This document shows positions 1 to 7,666 of a DNA stretch of 11,395 nt, piece after piece. The DNA is from JADCCX01 sp031372765 (lineage in GTDB: Bacteria > Pseudomonadota > Alphaproteobacteria > Rhizobiales > Beijerinckiaceae): positions 1 through 11,395 of the forward strand of contig JANMLW010000207.1 of NCBI GenBank assembly GCA_031372765.1, written 5' to 3'. Each line of letters opens with the position of its first letter. Within the stretch, counting starts at the first letter, position 1. The position numbers and the translations under genes are program-made. The notes beneath the pieces were generated by a model that was not told the DNA's origin, did no database searches, and worked only from the letters and a program-made list of their open reading frames with translations.

Positions 1-2087
1 TCACGTTCACGATCGCGCCCACCACGACGGCGGCGGCGGCGGCCTCGGCGGCCACCGTTTTCGGAATCAGGATCTGCCGATGCGGCTTCTTCAGACACGT
101 CATCATTTTTGTCTTCCGATACAGCCTCTTCGACCTCGTCCTCAAAATCTTCGGCTGGAATGTCCTCGTCGATTTCCTCGATAACGGATATCGACTCATC
201 AACGCGCAAGCCGCCTTCGGGTGCCGGTTCGCCCCGCTCCAGCAGGTAGTAGTTGGTGCCGTGCATGCTATCGTCAGCAAGGATGGCGATTGTTATGCTG
301 AAACGCTTCTCGATCTCGCGCAAGGTAAGGCGCTTCTGGTTTAGGATATAGAGCGCAACTTCCGTGCGTGTCTTGATGTTGATGTGGAACTGCGCATTCT
401 TGAGCAGCGCTTCCTCGATACCGCGCAGAATGAGCAGGGCAACAGAAGAAACAGAGCGCAGGAAGCCCGATCCGCCACAATGCGGGCAGGGCATCGTCGA
501 GCTTTCGAGCACGCCAGTGCGCATGCGCTGACGGGACATTTCCATCAAGCCGAAAGGCGAAATGCGACCAACCTGGATGCGGGCCCGGTCGTTCTTGAGG
601 CAATCCTTCAGCCGCTTCTCAACCGTACGGTTATTGCGGTGTTCTTCCATGTCGATGAAGTCAATGACGACCAGTCCGGCCAGATCACGCAGGCGCAACT
701 GCCGGGCAACCTCTTCGGCGGCCTCAAGGTTCGTCTTGACCGCTGTATCCTCGATATTGTGCTCACGGGTCGAACGGCCCGAGTTCACGTCGATGGAGAC
801 AAGCGCTTCCGTCGGGTTGATAACGATATAGCCGCCCGATTTCAGCGTAACGCTCGTGCTGAACATCGCATCCAATTGGCTTTCAATGCCGTGTTTGGCG
901 AAAAGTGGCTGCGACTCGCGGTAGGCCTTGATGGCCTTCACCTGCGAAGGCATCAGCATCTTCATGAAGTCGCGGGCTTCCTTGTAGCCTGCTTCACCGG
1001 ATACGAGAACTTCGTCCACTTCCTTGCCGAAGAGATCACGCAAGGAGCGTTTGATCAGCGAGCCTTCCTCATGCACCAGCATGGGGGCAACGGACTGCAA
1101 TGTCGTTTCACGCACCTGTTCCCAAACGCGCAGGAGATATTCAAAATCGCGCTTGATCTCAGGCTTGGTGCGGCTTGCGCCCGCCGTGCGCAGGATAACG
1201 CCCATGCCATCCGGCACTTCCAGATCGCTCGAAAGCTCCTTCAGGCGCTTGCGGTCAGCTGAATTGGTGATCTTGCGGCTGATGCCGCCGCCGCGCGCTG
1301 TGTTGGGCATCAATACGGAGTAGCGACCGGCCAGCGAAAGATAAGTCGTGAGTGCAGCGCCCTTGTTGCCACGCTCTTCCTTCACCACCTGAATCAGCAG
1401 GATTTGCCGACGCTTGATGACTTCCTGAATCTTGTATTGCTTGCGCGGGCGAAAGCTGCGGCGCTGCTCACGCATGTCTTCCATGGCATCGTTACCGCCA
1501 ATTTGCTCGACATGCTGCTCTTCGACCTCCGCTTCTGCGGTTTCGCTGTCAGCATCCTCGCCAACTTCAGCAGTCTTTGCAGTGTCACTTTCTTCATCGT
1601 CATGAGGATTAACAGCGGAGTGAGCTGACACTTCGGCGGCATCGGCGTGCTCTGCACTGTCTTCGGATGTCTCTCCAGAAGCGTTCTCGGATACCGTTTC
1701 GCCATTCTGGGCTGAGCGTGATTGACCGCCACGGCGGCGGCGTGGACGCTTGCGGCTACCCTTCTGATCATCCTCGTCGGATTCTTCCTGCTCGGCAAAG
1801 CGTGCTTCTTCCTCAAGCAGGGCCTGACGGTCAGCAACCGGAATCTGATAATAATCCGGATGAATTTCACTGAAAGCGAGGAAGCCGTGACGATTGCCGC
1901 CATACTCTACAAAGGCGGCCTGCAACGACGGTTCAACCCGTGTCACTTTGGCCAAATAGATGTTGCCTCTCAACTGTTTGCGAGAGGAACTTTCAAAATC
2001 GAATTCGTCAATGCGGTTTCCGCGTTGCACCACTACCCGGGTTTCTTCCGGGTGGGATGCGTCTACAAGCATTCTGTTGATAGCCAT
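1..2087 (-). CDS. rne: Ribonuclease E, N-terminal 695 residues (3' end outside window)
   Basis: Essential endoribonuclease that starts mRNA decay and processes rRNA and tRNA; its C-terminal tail usually scaffolds the RNA degradosome. The reading frame is open from ATG at 2087 down to base 1. The protein starts MAINRMLVDA. An S1 RNA-binding domain begins near residue 38 and is interrupted at about residues 90-208 by an acidic, low-complexity insertion that includes a short Arg-rich patch, then resumes. The DNase I-like catalytic domain carries both magnesium-binding aspartates, D433 (SIDVNSG) and D476 (VVIDFIDM), with the same 43-residue spacing as E. coli D303/D346. The zinc-link CPHC is at C534-C537 and would support dimer/tetramer assembly. 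From about residue 640 the tail is acidic and then very Arg-rich (RRGRRRRRRGG), where the window cuts it. No strong Shine-Dalgarno precedes the ATG (only GAGTG). It is divergent from the amidase gene across a long leader. The family call is very secure; the start follows the conserved N-terminus. Confidence 0.97.
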   Translation of the reverse strand, partial: MAINRMLVDASHPEETRVVVQRGNRIDEFDFESSSRKQLRGNIYLAKVTRVEPSLQAAFVEYGGNRHGFLAFSEIHPDYYQIPVADRQALLEEEARFAEQEESDEDDQKGSRKRPRRRRGGQSRSAQNGETVSENASGETSEDSAEHADAAEVSAHSAVNPHDDEESDTAKTAEVGEDADSETAEAEVEEQHVEQIGGNDAMEDMREQRRSFRPRKQYKIQEVIKRRQILLIQVVKEERGNKGAALTTYLSLAGRYSVLMPNTARGGGISRKITNSADRKRLKELSSDLEVPDGMGVILRTAGASRTKPEIKRDFEYLLRVWEQVRETTLQSVAPMLVHEEGSLIKRSLRDLFGKEVDEVLVSGEAGYKEARDFMKMLMPSQVKAIKAYRESQPLFAKHGIESQLDAMFSTSVTLKSGGYIVINPTEALVSIDVNSGRSTREHNIEDTAVKTNLEAAEEVARQLRLRDLAGLVVIDFIDMEEHRNNRTVEKRLKDCLKNDRARIQVGRISPFGLMEMSRQRMRTGVLESSTMPCPHCGGSGFLRSVSSVALLILRGIEEALLKNAQFHINIKTRTEVALYILNQKRLTLREIEKRFSITIAILADDSMHGTNYYLLERGEPAPEGGLRVDESISVIEEIDEDIPAEDFEDEVEEAVSEDKNDDVSEEAASADPDSENGGRRGRRRRRRGGRDRER

Positions 2088-2589
2088 TTTGGTCACTCAT
2101 GTGCGCCGGAGGCAAACCTGATTCGGCGGAGGGAACAAGCTCCCGCAGCCACAGGTAAGGGTCTCGGCAATGTGTTGAAGAAAGAAGGGAAGACGCGCCA
2201 CGATCAGACCGTTCTGTCTGAAATCCGCGCAGTCCAGTTGAAAAAAGGGTATTGATGCTCGCCAATGAGCCGGAGTCATGTGCTCTCGATGCAAATTGCG
2301 TCATCGTCTGTCCCGATCCAGATCGCACAATACGATCCAACGCCGGTCACTTTGTACGGGAGAGTTTGGGAAACTCCAGCTGTCAGTAACCACCAGCCAT
2401 GGCCCTCAAATCAACGATTCGAGGCGATAAGGCAAAAGCGTCCTAATCTCTGTAACGTGTCGAAGACAGTTTTGGCAAGCTGGCAAATTACCAATCATGC
2501 TGTCCTAAGCCGTCATTAACCACGTATTGTTACAACCATTTCATCACCTTGGTTGCGGAAGGCATTTTGCCAGGCCGTTCTGTTCGGAG
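2088..2589. other. Divergent intergenic region: rne 5' leader and amidase upstream region
   Basis: About 500 bases lie between the rne and amidase start codons with no recognisable gene. On the rne side there are two perfect 6-bp stems: GAGTTT/AAACTC with a 3-base loop (2362-2376) and TCAGAC/GTCTGA with a 6-base loop (2204-2221). RNase E genes in enterobacteria are autoregulated through cleavage of a structured 5' leader, so a long structured leader here may do the same, but that is inference and no homologous fold is recognised. I could not find a strong -35/-10 pair for either gene. Two tandem TGGCAA motifs occur near 2470-2487. Short open frames on both strands here show no recognisable protein. 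Confidence 0.5.
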
Positions 2590-3858
2590 ATGCGCGGTTT
2601 GCATCATAAAATGAATAGATTTGCGCTAGGAACGCTCCGTTTCGGGCTTGCATGTCTATTGATGCTTGTCATGGCCGCCCCAACTGAAGCGATGCCGCGT
2701 CGCAAGAAAGAGCAATCAAACGTCTCCCATGAGCCAAACGGGCCTGTGGTGACCCAGATTGGGGTTGTCCAGCACGAGGGCAAGACGCATCTTTTTGTCG
2801 ATATGTCCCATGAAGTGCCAGCGACAGTTGGGGCCATGCTGGAACCGCAGCGCCTGCTGCTGGATTTTCCCGCTGCACGCTTTCACGCGCCTTCACCGGA
2901 TTTGACCAGCAAGGACGGTCTTGTCCGACAGATACGGTTTGGTGCCTTCATGCGCGGGCAGGGGCGCATCATTCTTGATCTGGGCAAGCCGGCTTTTGTG
3001 GAGGAACAGCGGTTTGTACCATTGGAAGGCGGAGGATTTCGCCTTGCCATCCGCCTCCAGGAGACATCACAGGCAGCCTTCGCCACACTCGCCCGCCCTG
3101 TTTCAGACGATATCATCACAGGAACAACCCCTGCGCGGGCACAAGGTGCAGCCGACTTGCCGGTTGTTGTTCTGGATCCTGGCCATGGCGGCATTGATCC
3201 GGGCGCATCAGGCCCCGATGGTGAACTTGAAAAAACAATAGTGCTGCAATTCGCACTTGCCATGAAGGAGCGGCTGGAAAGGGGTGGCAAGGCAAAGGTC
3301 GTGATGACACGCACAACCGATGTTTTCGTGCCGTTGCGTGACAGGGTGAGGGCCGCACGGCAAGCCAAGGCCGCGCTGTTTGTGTCCCTGCATGCGGATG
3401 CCTTACCCGATGAAGGGGATGTGCGCGGGGCCAGCGTCTATGTGCTGTCGGAACGTGCCACCGATGAACGATCCGAGAAGCTCGCAGCCAAGGAAAATTT
3501 GGCTGACATGGCGGCAGGTCTCGATATCAAGGATGATCAGGACGAGGTAACTGACATCCTGTTTGACCTTGCGCGGCGTGAATCGCGTGCCTTTTCCAAT
3601 CAGTTTGCCCGGACCTTGATAACAACGCTTCCCAAAGCCACCCGCTTGCACAAAAAACCACTGAGAGGTGCCAGCTTTCGCGTCTTGCGGGCGCCTGATG
3701 TGCCCTCGGTCTTGCTTGAACTGGGCTATCTGACGGCATCAGATGAAGCCAGAATGATGATGACTGAGGAATGGCGACGTGCAACCGCTGACGCAGCCAG
3801 TGAAGCCATCGAGCGATTTCTGGCCGAGCGTGTCAACAGAGACAGGGACAGGCCTTGA
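2590..3858 (+). CDS. amiC: N-acetylmuramoyl-L-alanine amidase, AmiB/AmiC type (AMIN + Amidase_3)
   Basis: Periplasmic zinc amidase that cuts the bond between N-acetylmuramic acid and L-alanine, splitting septal peptidoglycan during daughter-cell separation. With ATG 2590 the protein is 422 residues. A signal peptide spans about residues 8-34 (hydrophobic core LACLLMLVMAA, cleavage near TEA). An AMIN domain, which targets septal or outer peptidoglycan, covers about 52-160. The Amidase_3 domain covers about 191-412, with zinc ligands H199 (DPGHGG), E214 (ELEKT) and H268 (SLHAD), and catalytic E377 (LLELGYL). Residues about 287-335 form the charged helical insertion that blocks the active site in AmiB/AmiC-type enzymes, so activation by a LytM-type partner is expected from family knowledge. 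An upstream TTG (2527) keeps the frame open but precedes the signal peptide unnaturally. ATG 2590 and ATG 2611 are both possible starts; neither has a well-spaced Shine-Dalgarno. It is the first gene of a plus-strand run with PBP1A. Confidence 0.94.
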   Translation: MRGLHHKMNRFALGTLRFGLACLLMLVMAAPTEAMPRRKKEQSNVSHEPNGPVVTQIGVVQHEGKTHLFVDMSHEVPATVGAMLEPQRLLLDFPAARFHAPSPDLTSKDGLVRQIRFGAFMRGQGRIILDLGKPAFVEEQRFVPLEGGGFRLAIRLQETSQAAFATLARPVSDDIITGTTPARAQGAADLPVVVLDPGHGGIDPGASGPDGELEKTIVLQFALAMKERLERGGKAKVVMTRTTDVFVPLRDRVRAARQAKAALFVSLHADALPDEGDVRGASVYVLSERATDERSEKLAAKENLADMAAGLDIKDDQDEVTDILFDLARRESRAFSNQFARTLITTLPKATRLHKKPLRGASFRVLRAPDVPSVLLELGYLTASDEARMMMTEEWRRATADAASEAIERFLAERVNRDRDRP

Positions 3859-3940
3859 AACCCGCCGACGGTATAAATGCGCTTTTGCCGCAGGAAGGCC
3901 ACACTCCTCTGAAAAGGGGTAAGGATCGTCCTGTTAATGC

Positions 3941-3969
3941 TTGGCCTCTTTTGTATTTTTGCATATACG
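3941..3969 (+). promoter_or_regulatory. Candidate sigma70-type promoter for the PBP1A gene
   Basis: TTGGCC (3941-3946) and TATACG (3964-3969) are separated by exactly 17 bases, each matching four of six consensus positions. This also fits the looser rhizobial CTTG...ATAT pattern. It lies in the 175-bp gap between amidase and PBP1A genes, about 60 bases before the PBP1A start. This suggests the PBP gene can be transcribed independently of the amidase gene. No convincing terminator separates the two genes, so readthrough is also likely. Confidence 0.4.
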
Positions 3970-4033
3970 GGCCTTGTTCTGCTGATTTGCTTTTGTTGCT
4001 GATCAGTACCCCTTACCAGCGGAGTCCGGGCCC

Positions 4034-6439
4034 ATGCGCCTGATCTTCAGATTTTTTGCCTTTGCCTTTGGCGCTGCAACCTTTGTTGGTTTGCTGGCAG
4101 CCGCGGTTTTTGGTTACGTTATCTGGAAGTACTCGCAGGATTTGCCGGAGCACGCACAACTTCAGAATTACGAACCGCCGGTTATGACACGGGTTCATGC
4201 AGGCGATGGTGGGTTGCTGGCTGAATATGCCAAGGAACGACGTCTTTATCTGCCCATACAGGCCATGCCACGCCTGTTGGTCAGCGCTTTCCTGTCATCT
4301 GAAGACAAGAATTTCTACAAGCACAACGGTATTGATCCCGAGGGTATTGCGCGCGCTGTCGTATCGAATTTTCGCAACCGCGGAGCACGCCAGCAGGGTG
4401 CTTCCACCATTACGCAGCAGGTTGCCAAGAACTTCCTGCTCGATGGGACCCAGTCCTACGAGCGTAAAATCCGCGAAGCACTGATTGCGCTGCGGATCGA
4501 GGCCAGCTTTTCAAAGGACAAGATTCTCGAACTTTACATGAACGAGATTTATCTGGGTTTGGGCAACTACGGCGTTGCAGCGACCGCCTTGAACTATTTT
4601 GGCAAATCCGTCCATGAGTTGACCCTTGCCGAAGCAGCATACATGGCCGCTCTTCCCAAAGGCCCCAACAACTACCATCCCATTGAAAAGCGTGAGCAGG
4701 CACTGATCCGCCGCAACTGGGTTATCGAGCGCATGGTTGACAACGGCTTTGTTACCCGCCCGGATGCTGACAAGGCCAAGGCGGAGCCGCTTGTGGTCAA
4801 TCTGCGTGGCGTATCGGCAAACTTTCTCAATGCCGGCTATTTTGCCGAGGAAGTGCGACGCGAATTGGCGGAGCGGTATGGCTCCAAGAAGTTGTATGAA
4901 GGTGGCTTGTCCGTGAGGACAACGCTTGACCCCCGCTTGCAGGTGATGGCGCGCAAGGCCCTGATGGATGGACTGGTGCGTTTTGACGAAGCGCGTGGCT
5001 GGCGCGGCACTGACAAGAAGGTGCCTCCGTCTGGAGACTGGGGCGCGGCACTGGCAGCCGAACCACTGTATAATGACGTGCAGCCGTGGCGTGTTGCCGT
5101 GGTTCTGGATGTCAGTGATCAACAGATACGTATTGGCATACAGCCGCGCAAACTGCCCGGTGGGCAGATCGAGCGTGAAAGGGTTGTTGGCTTCATCGTG
5201 CCTGACGGCGCGCGCTGGACCCGGAAACGCCTGTCACAGCTCGTGACAGCAGGGGACGTGATTTACGCCGAGCCAACGGATCGTCAGGGCCAATTCCGGT
5301 TGCGGCAGTTCCCTGAAATATCGGGTGCCATTACGGTGCTTGATCCCCACACAGGGCGCATACTGGCCATGGTGGGCGGGTTTTCCTTCGATCAATCGGA
5401 ATTCAACCGCGCCACGCAGGCTATTCGCCAGCCAGGATCCTCCTTCAAGCCGTTTGTCTATGCGACGGCCCTCGACAACGGCTACACGCCATCGTCGATC
5501 ATTGTTGATGAACCGATCGAGATTGATCAGGGTGGCACGCTCGGCGTCTGGAAACCCGAAAACTATGGCGGCGATACCGCGGGTCCACGCACTTTGCGCT
5601 ATGGCATTGAGCAATCGAAGAACCTGATGACAATTCGCCTGGCCAGAGACGTGGGCATGCCGCTCATTGCCGAGTATTCCAAGCGCTTTGGTATTTACGA
5701 TGATTTATTGCCTGTGCTTGCAATGTCTCTTGGCGCCGGTGAAACAACAGTCCTGAGGTTGACCGCAGCCTATGGTATGCTGGCCAATGGCGGACGACGC
5801 ATCAAGCCAACATTGATCGACCGTATACAGGATCGTTACGGCGCGACCATCTTCAAGCACGATGAGCGCGTCTGCAACGCCTGTCAGTCTGACCGTTGGT
5901 CGAGTCAGGATGAGCCAAAACTTGACGACAAGCGTGAGCGCGTGATTGATCCTATGTCGGCCTATCAGATTACCTCGATGATGGAAGGTGTCGTGCAGCG
6001 CGGCACGGGAACAGCCGTCAAGGGCGTAGGCAAGACATTGGCTGGAAAAACCGGCACAACCAATGAATCAAAGGACGTTTGGTTCGTCGGTTACTCTGCT
6101 GATCTGGCCGTGGGTGTCTTCATGGGCTTTGACAAACCAAAGTCCCTTGGCGATTCTGCGACGGCCGGTCAGTACGCTGCACCTGTCTTCCGCGATTTCA
6201 TGACGGCAGCGTTGAAGGACAAGCCCGATGTGAAGTTCCGTGTGCCTTCGCAAATGAAACTGGTTCGTGTCAGCCGTGGTACGGGCGTGCGTGTCGGTCC
6301 GGGTGAGGACGCAATCCTTGAAGCGTTCAAGCCGGGCACCGGCCCGCCTGACACGTTCGTCAATCCCAACGCGTCCGCCACACGCCGGGGCGGGGATACA
6401 GACCGTGCCGTTTCATCAGGTACAGGCGGTCTTTACTGA
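4034..6439 (+). CDS. mrcA: Penicillin-binding protein 1A (bifunctional transglycosylase/transpeptidase)
   Basis: Inner-membrane class A PBP that polymerises lipid II into glycan strands and cross-links stem peptides in the periplasm. It is 801 residues long, normal for the family. There is a short cytoplasmic start and one membrane anchor at about 8-31. The GT51 glycosyltransferase domain (about 55-235) has catalytic E90 in SSEDKNFY and the conserved GASTITQQVAKN, RKIREA and YMNEIYLG motifs. An OB-like PBP1A insert lies at about 320-415. The transpeptidase domain (about 430-725) has SxxK at S469-K472 (GSSFKPF), SxN at S528-N530 (SKN) and KTG at K672-G674. The C-terminal tail of about 50 residues is Gly/Ser/Thr-rich. 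A CNAC pair at C614/C617 sits in a loop before the KTG motif. ATG 4034 has a GGAG Shine-Dalgarno 9 bases upstream. It follows the amidase gene and precedes prfB by 98 bases, the usual rhizobial order. Confidence 0.97.
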   Translation: MRLIFRFFAFAFGAATFVGLLAAAVFGYVIWKYSQDLPEHAQLQNYEPPVMTRVHAGDGGLLAEYAKERRLYLPIQAMPRLLVSAFLSSEDKNFYKHNGIDPEGIARAVVSNFRNRGARQQGASTITQQVAKNFLLDGTQSYERKIREALIALRIEASFSKDKILELYMNEIYLGLGNYGVAATALNYFGKSVHELTLAEAAYMAALPKGPNNYHPIEKREQALIRRNWVIERMVDNGFVTRPDADKAKAEPLVVNLRGVSANFLNAGYFAEEVRRELAERYGSKKLYEGGLSVRTTLDPRLQVMARKALMDGLVRFDEARGWRGTDKKVPPSGDWGAALAAEPLYNDVQPWRVAVVLDVSDQQIRIGIQPRKLPGGQIERERVVGFIVPDGARWTRKRLSQLVTAGDVIYAEPTDRQGQFRLRQFPEISGAITVLDPHTGRILAMVGGFSFDQSEFNRATQAIRQPGSSFKPFVYATALDNGYTPSSIIVDEPIEIDQGGTLGVWKPENYGGDTAGPRTLRYGIEQSKNLMTIRLARDVGMPLIAEYSKRFGIYDDLLPVLAMSLGAGETTVLRLTAAYGMLANGGRRIKPTLIDRIQDRYGATIFKHDERVCNACQSDRWSSQDEPKLDDKRERVIDPMSAYQITSMMEGVVQRGTGTAVKGVGKTLAGKTGTTNESKDVWFVGYSADLAVGVFMGFDKPKSLGDSATAGQYAAPVFRDFMTAALKDKPDVKFRVPSQMKLVRVSRGTGVRVGPGEDAILEAFKPGTGPPDTFVNPNASATRRGGDTDRAVSSGTGGLY

Positions 6440-6461
6440 CAGCTTTATCCAGACGGGATTT

Positions 6462-6482
6462 ACAGGGCATGCCATGCGCTGT
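6462..6482. repeat. 21-bp imperfect palindrome between PBP1A and prfB
   Basis: The arms read ACAG-G-GCATG and CATGC-G-CTGT around a central C, with complementary ACAG/CTGT ends and GCATG/CATGC inner blocks. The only mismatches are one symmetrical G:G pair and the unpaired centre. It starts 22 bases after the PBP1A stop and ends 55 bases before the prfB start. It has no following T-run, so it is a poor rho-independent terminator. It could be a protein-binding dyad or a weak RNA hairpin, or it may be chance; no regulator is recognised. Confidence 0.3.
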
Positions 6483-6537
6483 AGACCCCGTCCATCGGCC
6501 TCGGCCAAACTCAAATTCATTGCACTTATGGTGTTTC

Positions 6538-7666
6538 ATGCGCGCAGAGCATCAATCGCTTGTCGATTCGATCAAGCAGTCAGTCGGACTGCTAAGGAGG
6601 CATCTTTGACTGGGATGCTGCAACGAGACGCCTGGCTGAAGTAAACGCACTGGCTGAAAGTGCCGATATCTGGAACGATCCCGCCAATGCCCAAAAGGTC
6701 ATGCGCGAGCGTACTGACCTTGAATCTCGACTGAGTGGCATTGGAAGGCTTGAACGTGAACTGGACGACGCCTCTACCCTGATCGAACTGGGGGATGCAG
6801 AGGGCGACGAGGACACAGTCAAGGAAGGTGAGGCTATGCTGCGCGCGCTCGACAAGGATGCGCAGAAACAGCAGGTTGAGGCGCTTCTTTCAGGTGAAGC
6901 AGACTCGAACGACACTTTCCTTGAGGTGCATTCCGGTGCTGGTGGAACCGAAAGCCAGGACTGGACCAATATGCTTTATCGTATGTACACGCGCTGGTGT
7001 GAGCGGCGTGGCTTCAAGGTAGAGGTTGTGGACATTGCCGACGGTGAAGAGGCGGGCATCAAGGGCGCGACGATTCAGGTCAAAGGGCGCAATGCCTATG
7101 GCTGGCTGAAGACCGAGAGTGGCGTACACCGCCTGGTGCGGATATCACCGTTCGATTCGAACGCGCGGCGGCATACCAGCTTTGCCAGTGTCACGGTTTA
7201 TCCCGTGGTGGATGATTCAATCGTGATTGACATCAATCCTGCCGATGTCGAGACGCAGACCATGCGGTCGGGAGGTGCTGGCGGCCAGCACGTCAACAAG
7301 GTGGAATCAGCTGTGCGCCTGATTCACAAGCCAACGAATTTGCAGGTTGTCTCGGAAGGCCAGCGCTCACAGCACCAGAACCGTGAAACCGCGTGGAAAA
7401 TGCTGCGGGCGAAACTCTACGAAATCGAGTTGCGCAAGCGTGAGGAAGCCGCCATGGCCGAACAGGCCGCCAAGACTGATGTTGGCTGGGGACACCAGAT
7501 CCGTTCCTATGTCCTGCAACCCTATCAGTTGGTGAAGGACCTGCGGACTGGCGTCACATCAGGAACGCCCGGTGATGTGCTGGACGGTGACCTTGATGAA
7601 TTCATGGAAGCCGCCCTGGCGCAGAAGATCAGCGGCAATGTTTCAGACGTTGACGATATCGATTAG
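6538..7666 (+). CDS. prfB: Peptide chain release factor 2, expressed by programmed +1 frameshift
   Basis: Class I release factor that recognises UGA/UAA stop codons on the ribosome and triggers peptide hydrolysis. Reading starts at ATG 6538 (MRAEHQSLVD), runs 23 codons to CTT (6604-6606) and meets an in-frame TGA (6607-6609). Skipping T6607 continues as DWDAATRRLAEV to the TAG at 7664, giving 375 residues, close to the E. coli 365. The discriminator SPF is at 203-205 and the peptidyl-transferase-centre GGQ at 248-250 (GGAGGQHVNK), almost the same numbering as E. coli RF2. Frame, spacing and motif leave no doubt that this is a regulated frameshift and not a broken gene. The start has no clear Shine-Dalgarno; an in-frame TTG at 6520 is a weaker alternative. 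The gene lies 98 bases after PBP1A and its stop overlaps the stop of the convergent M23 gene. Confidence 0.96.
6595..6610 (+). promoter_or_regulatory. RF2 programmed +1 frameshift signal
   Basis: AGGAGG (6595-6600), a 3-base spacer CAT, the slippery codon CTT (6604-6606) and TGA followed by C (6607-6610) reproduce the known prfB signal. The internal Shine-Dalgarno pairs with 16S rRNA, and slow reading of TGA-C at low RF2 lets tRNA-Leu slip by one base. High RF2 ends translation at codon 24, so the protein limits its own synthesis. The SD here is the full AGGAGG, compared with AGGGGG in E. coli, at the same spacing. Confidence 0.95.

Noticed and set aside
384..1262. 292-codon plus-strand ORF
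   Set aside because: It lies antisense inside rne, whose minus-strand frame is unmistakable by catalytic motifs; the translation has no recognisable domain and is a by-product of high-GC codon structure.
1722..2255. 177-codon plus-strand ORF crossing the rne start
   Set aside because: Antisense to the conserved N-terminus of RNase E with no Shine-Dalgarno and no recognisable product.
2527..2589. TTG-initiated N-terminal extension of the amidase
   Set aside because: It would place 28 extra polar residues with cysteines and histidines before MNRF and the signal peptide core; ATG 2590 or 2611 gives a normal signal peptide.
3855..4043. 62-codon ORF overlapping the amidase stop and PBP1A start
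   Set aside because: It has no conserved features and starts at a non-ATG codon overlapping the amidase stop; the region holds a better-supported promoter.
4511..5122. 203-codon minus-strand ORF inside PBP1A
   Set aside because: Shadow of the PBP1A gene; no domain or signal recognised.
6604..6610. Apparent nonsense or frameshift mutation in prfB
   Set aside because: CTT-TGA-C with the AGGAGG three bases upstream is the known programmed frameshift signal, so the gene is intact.
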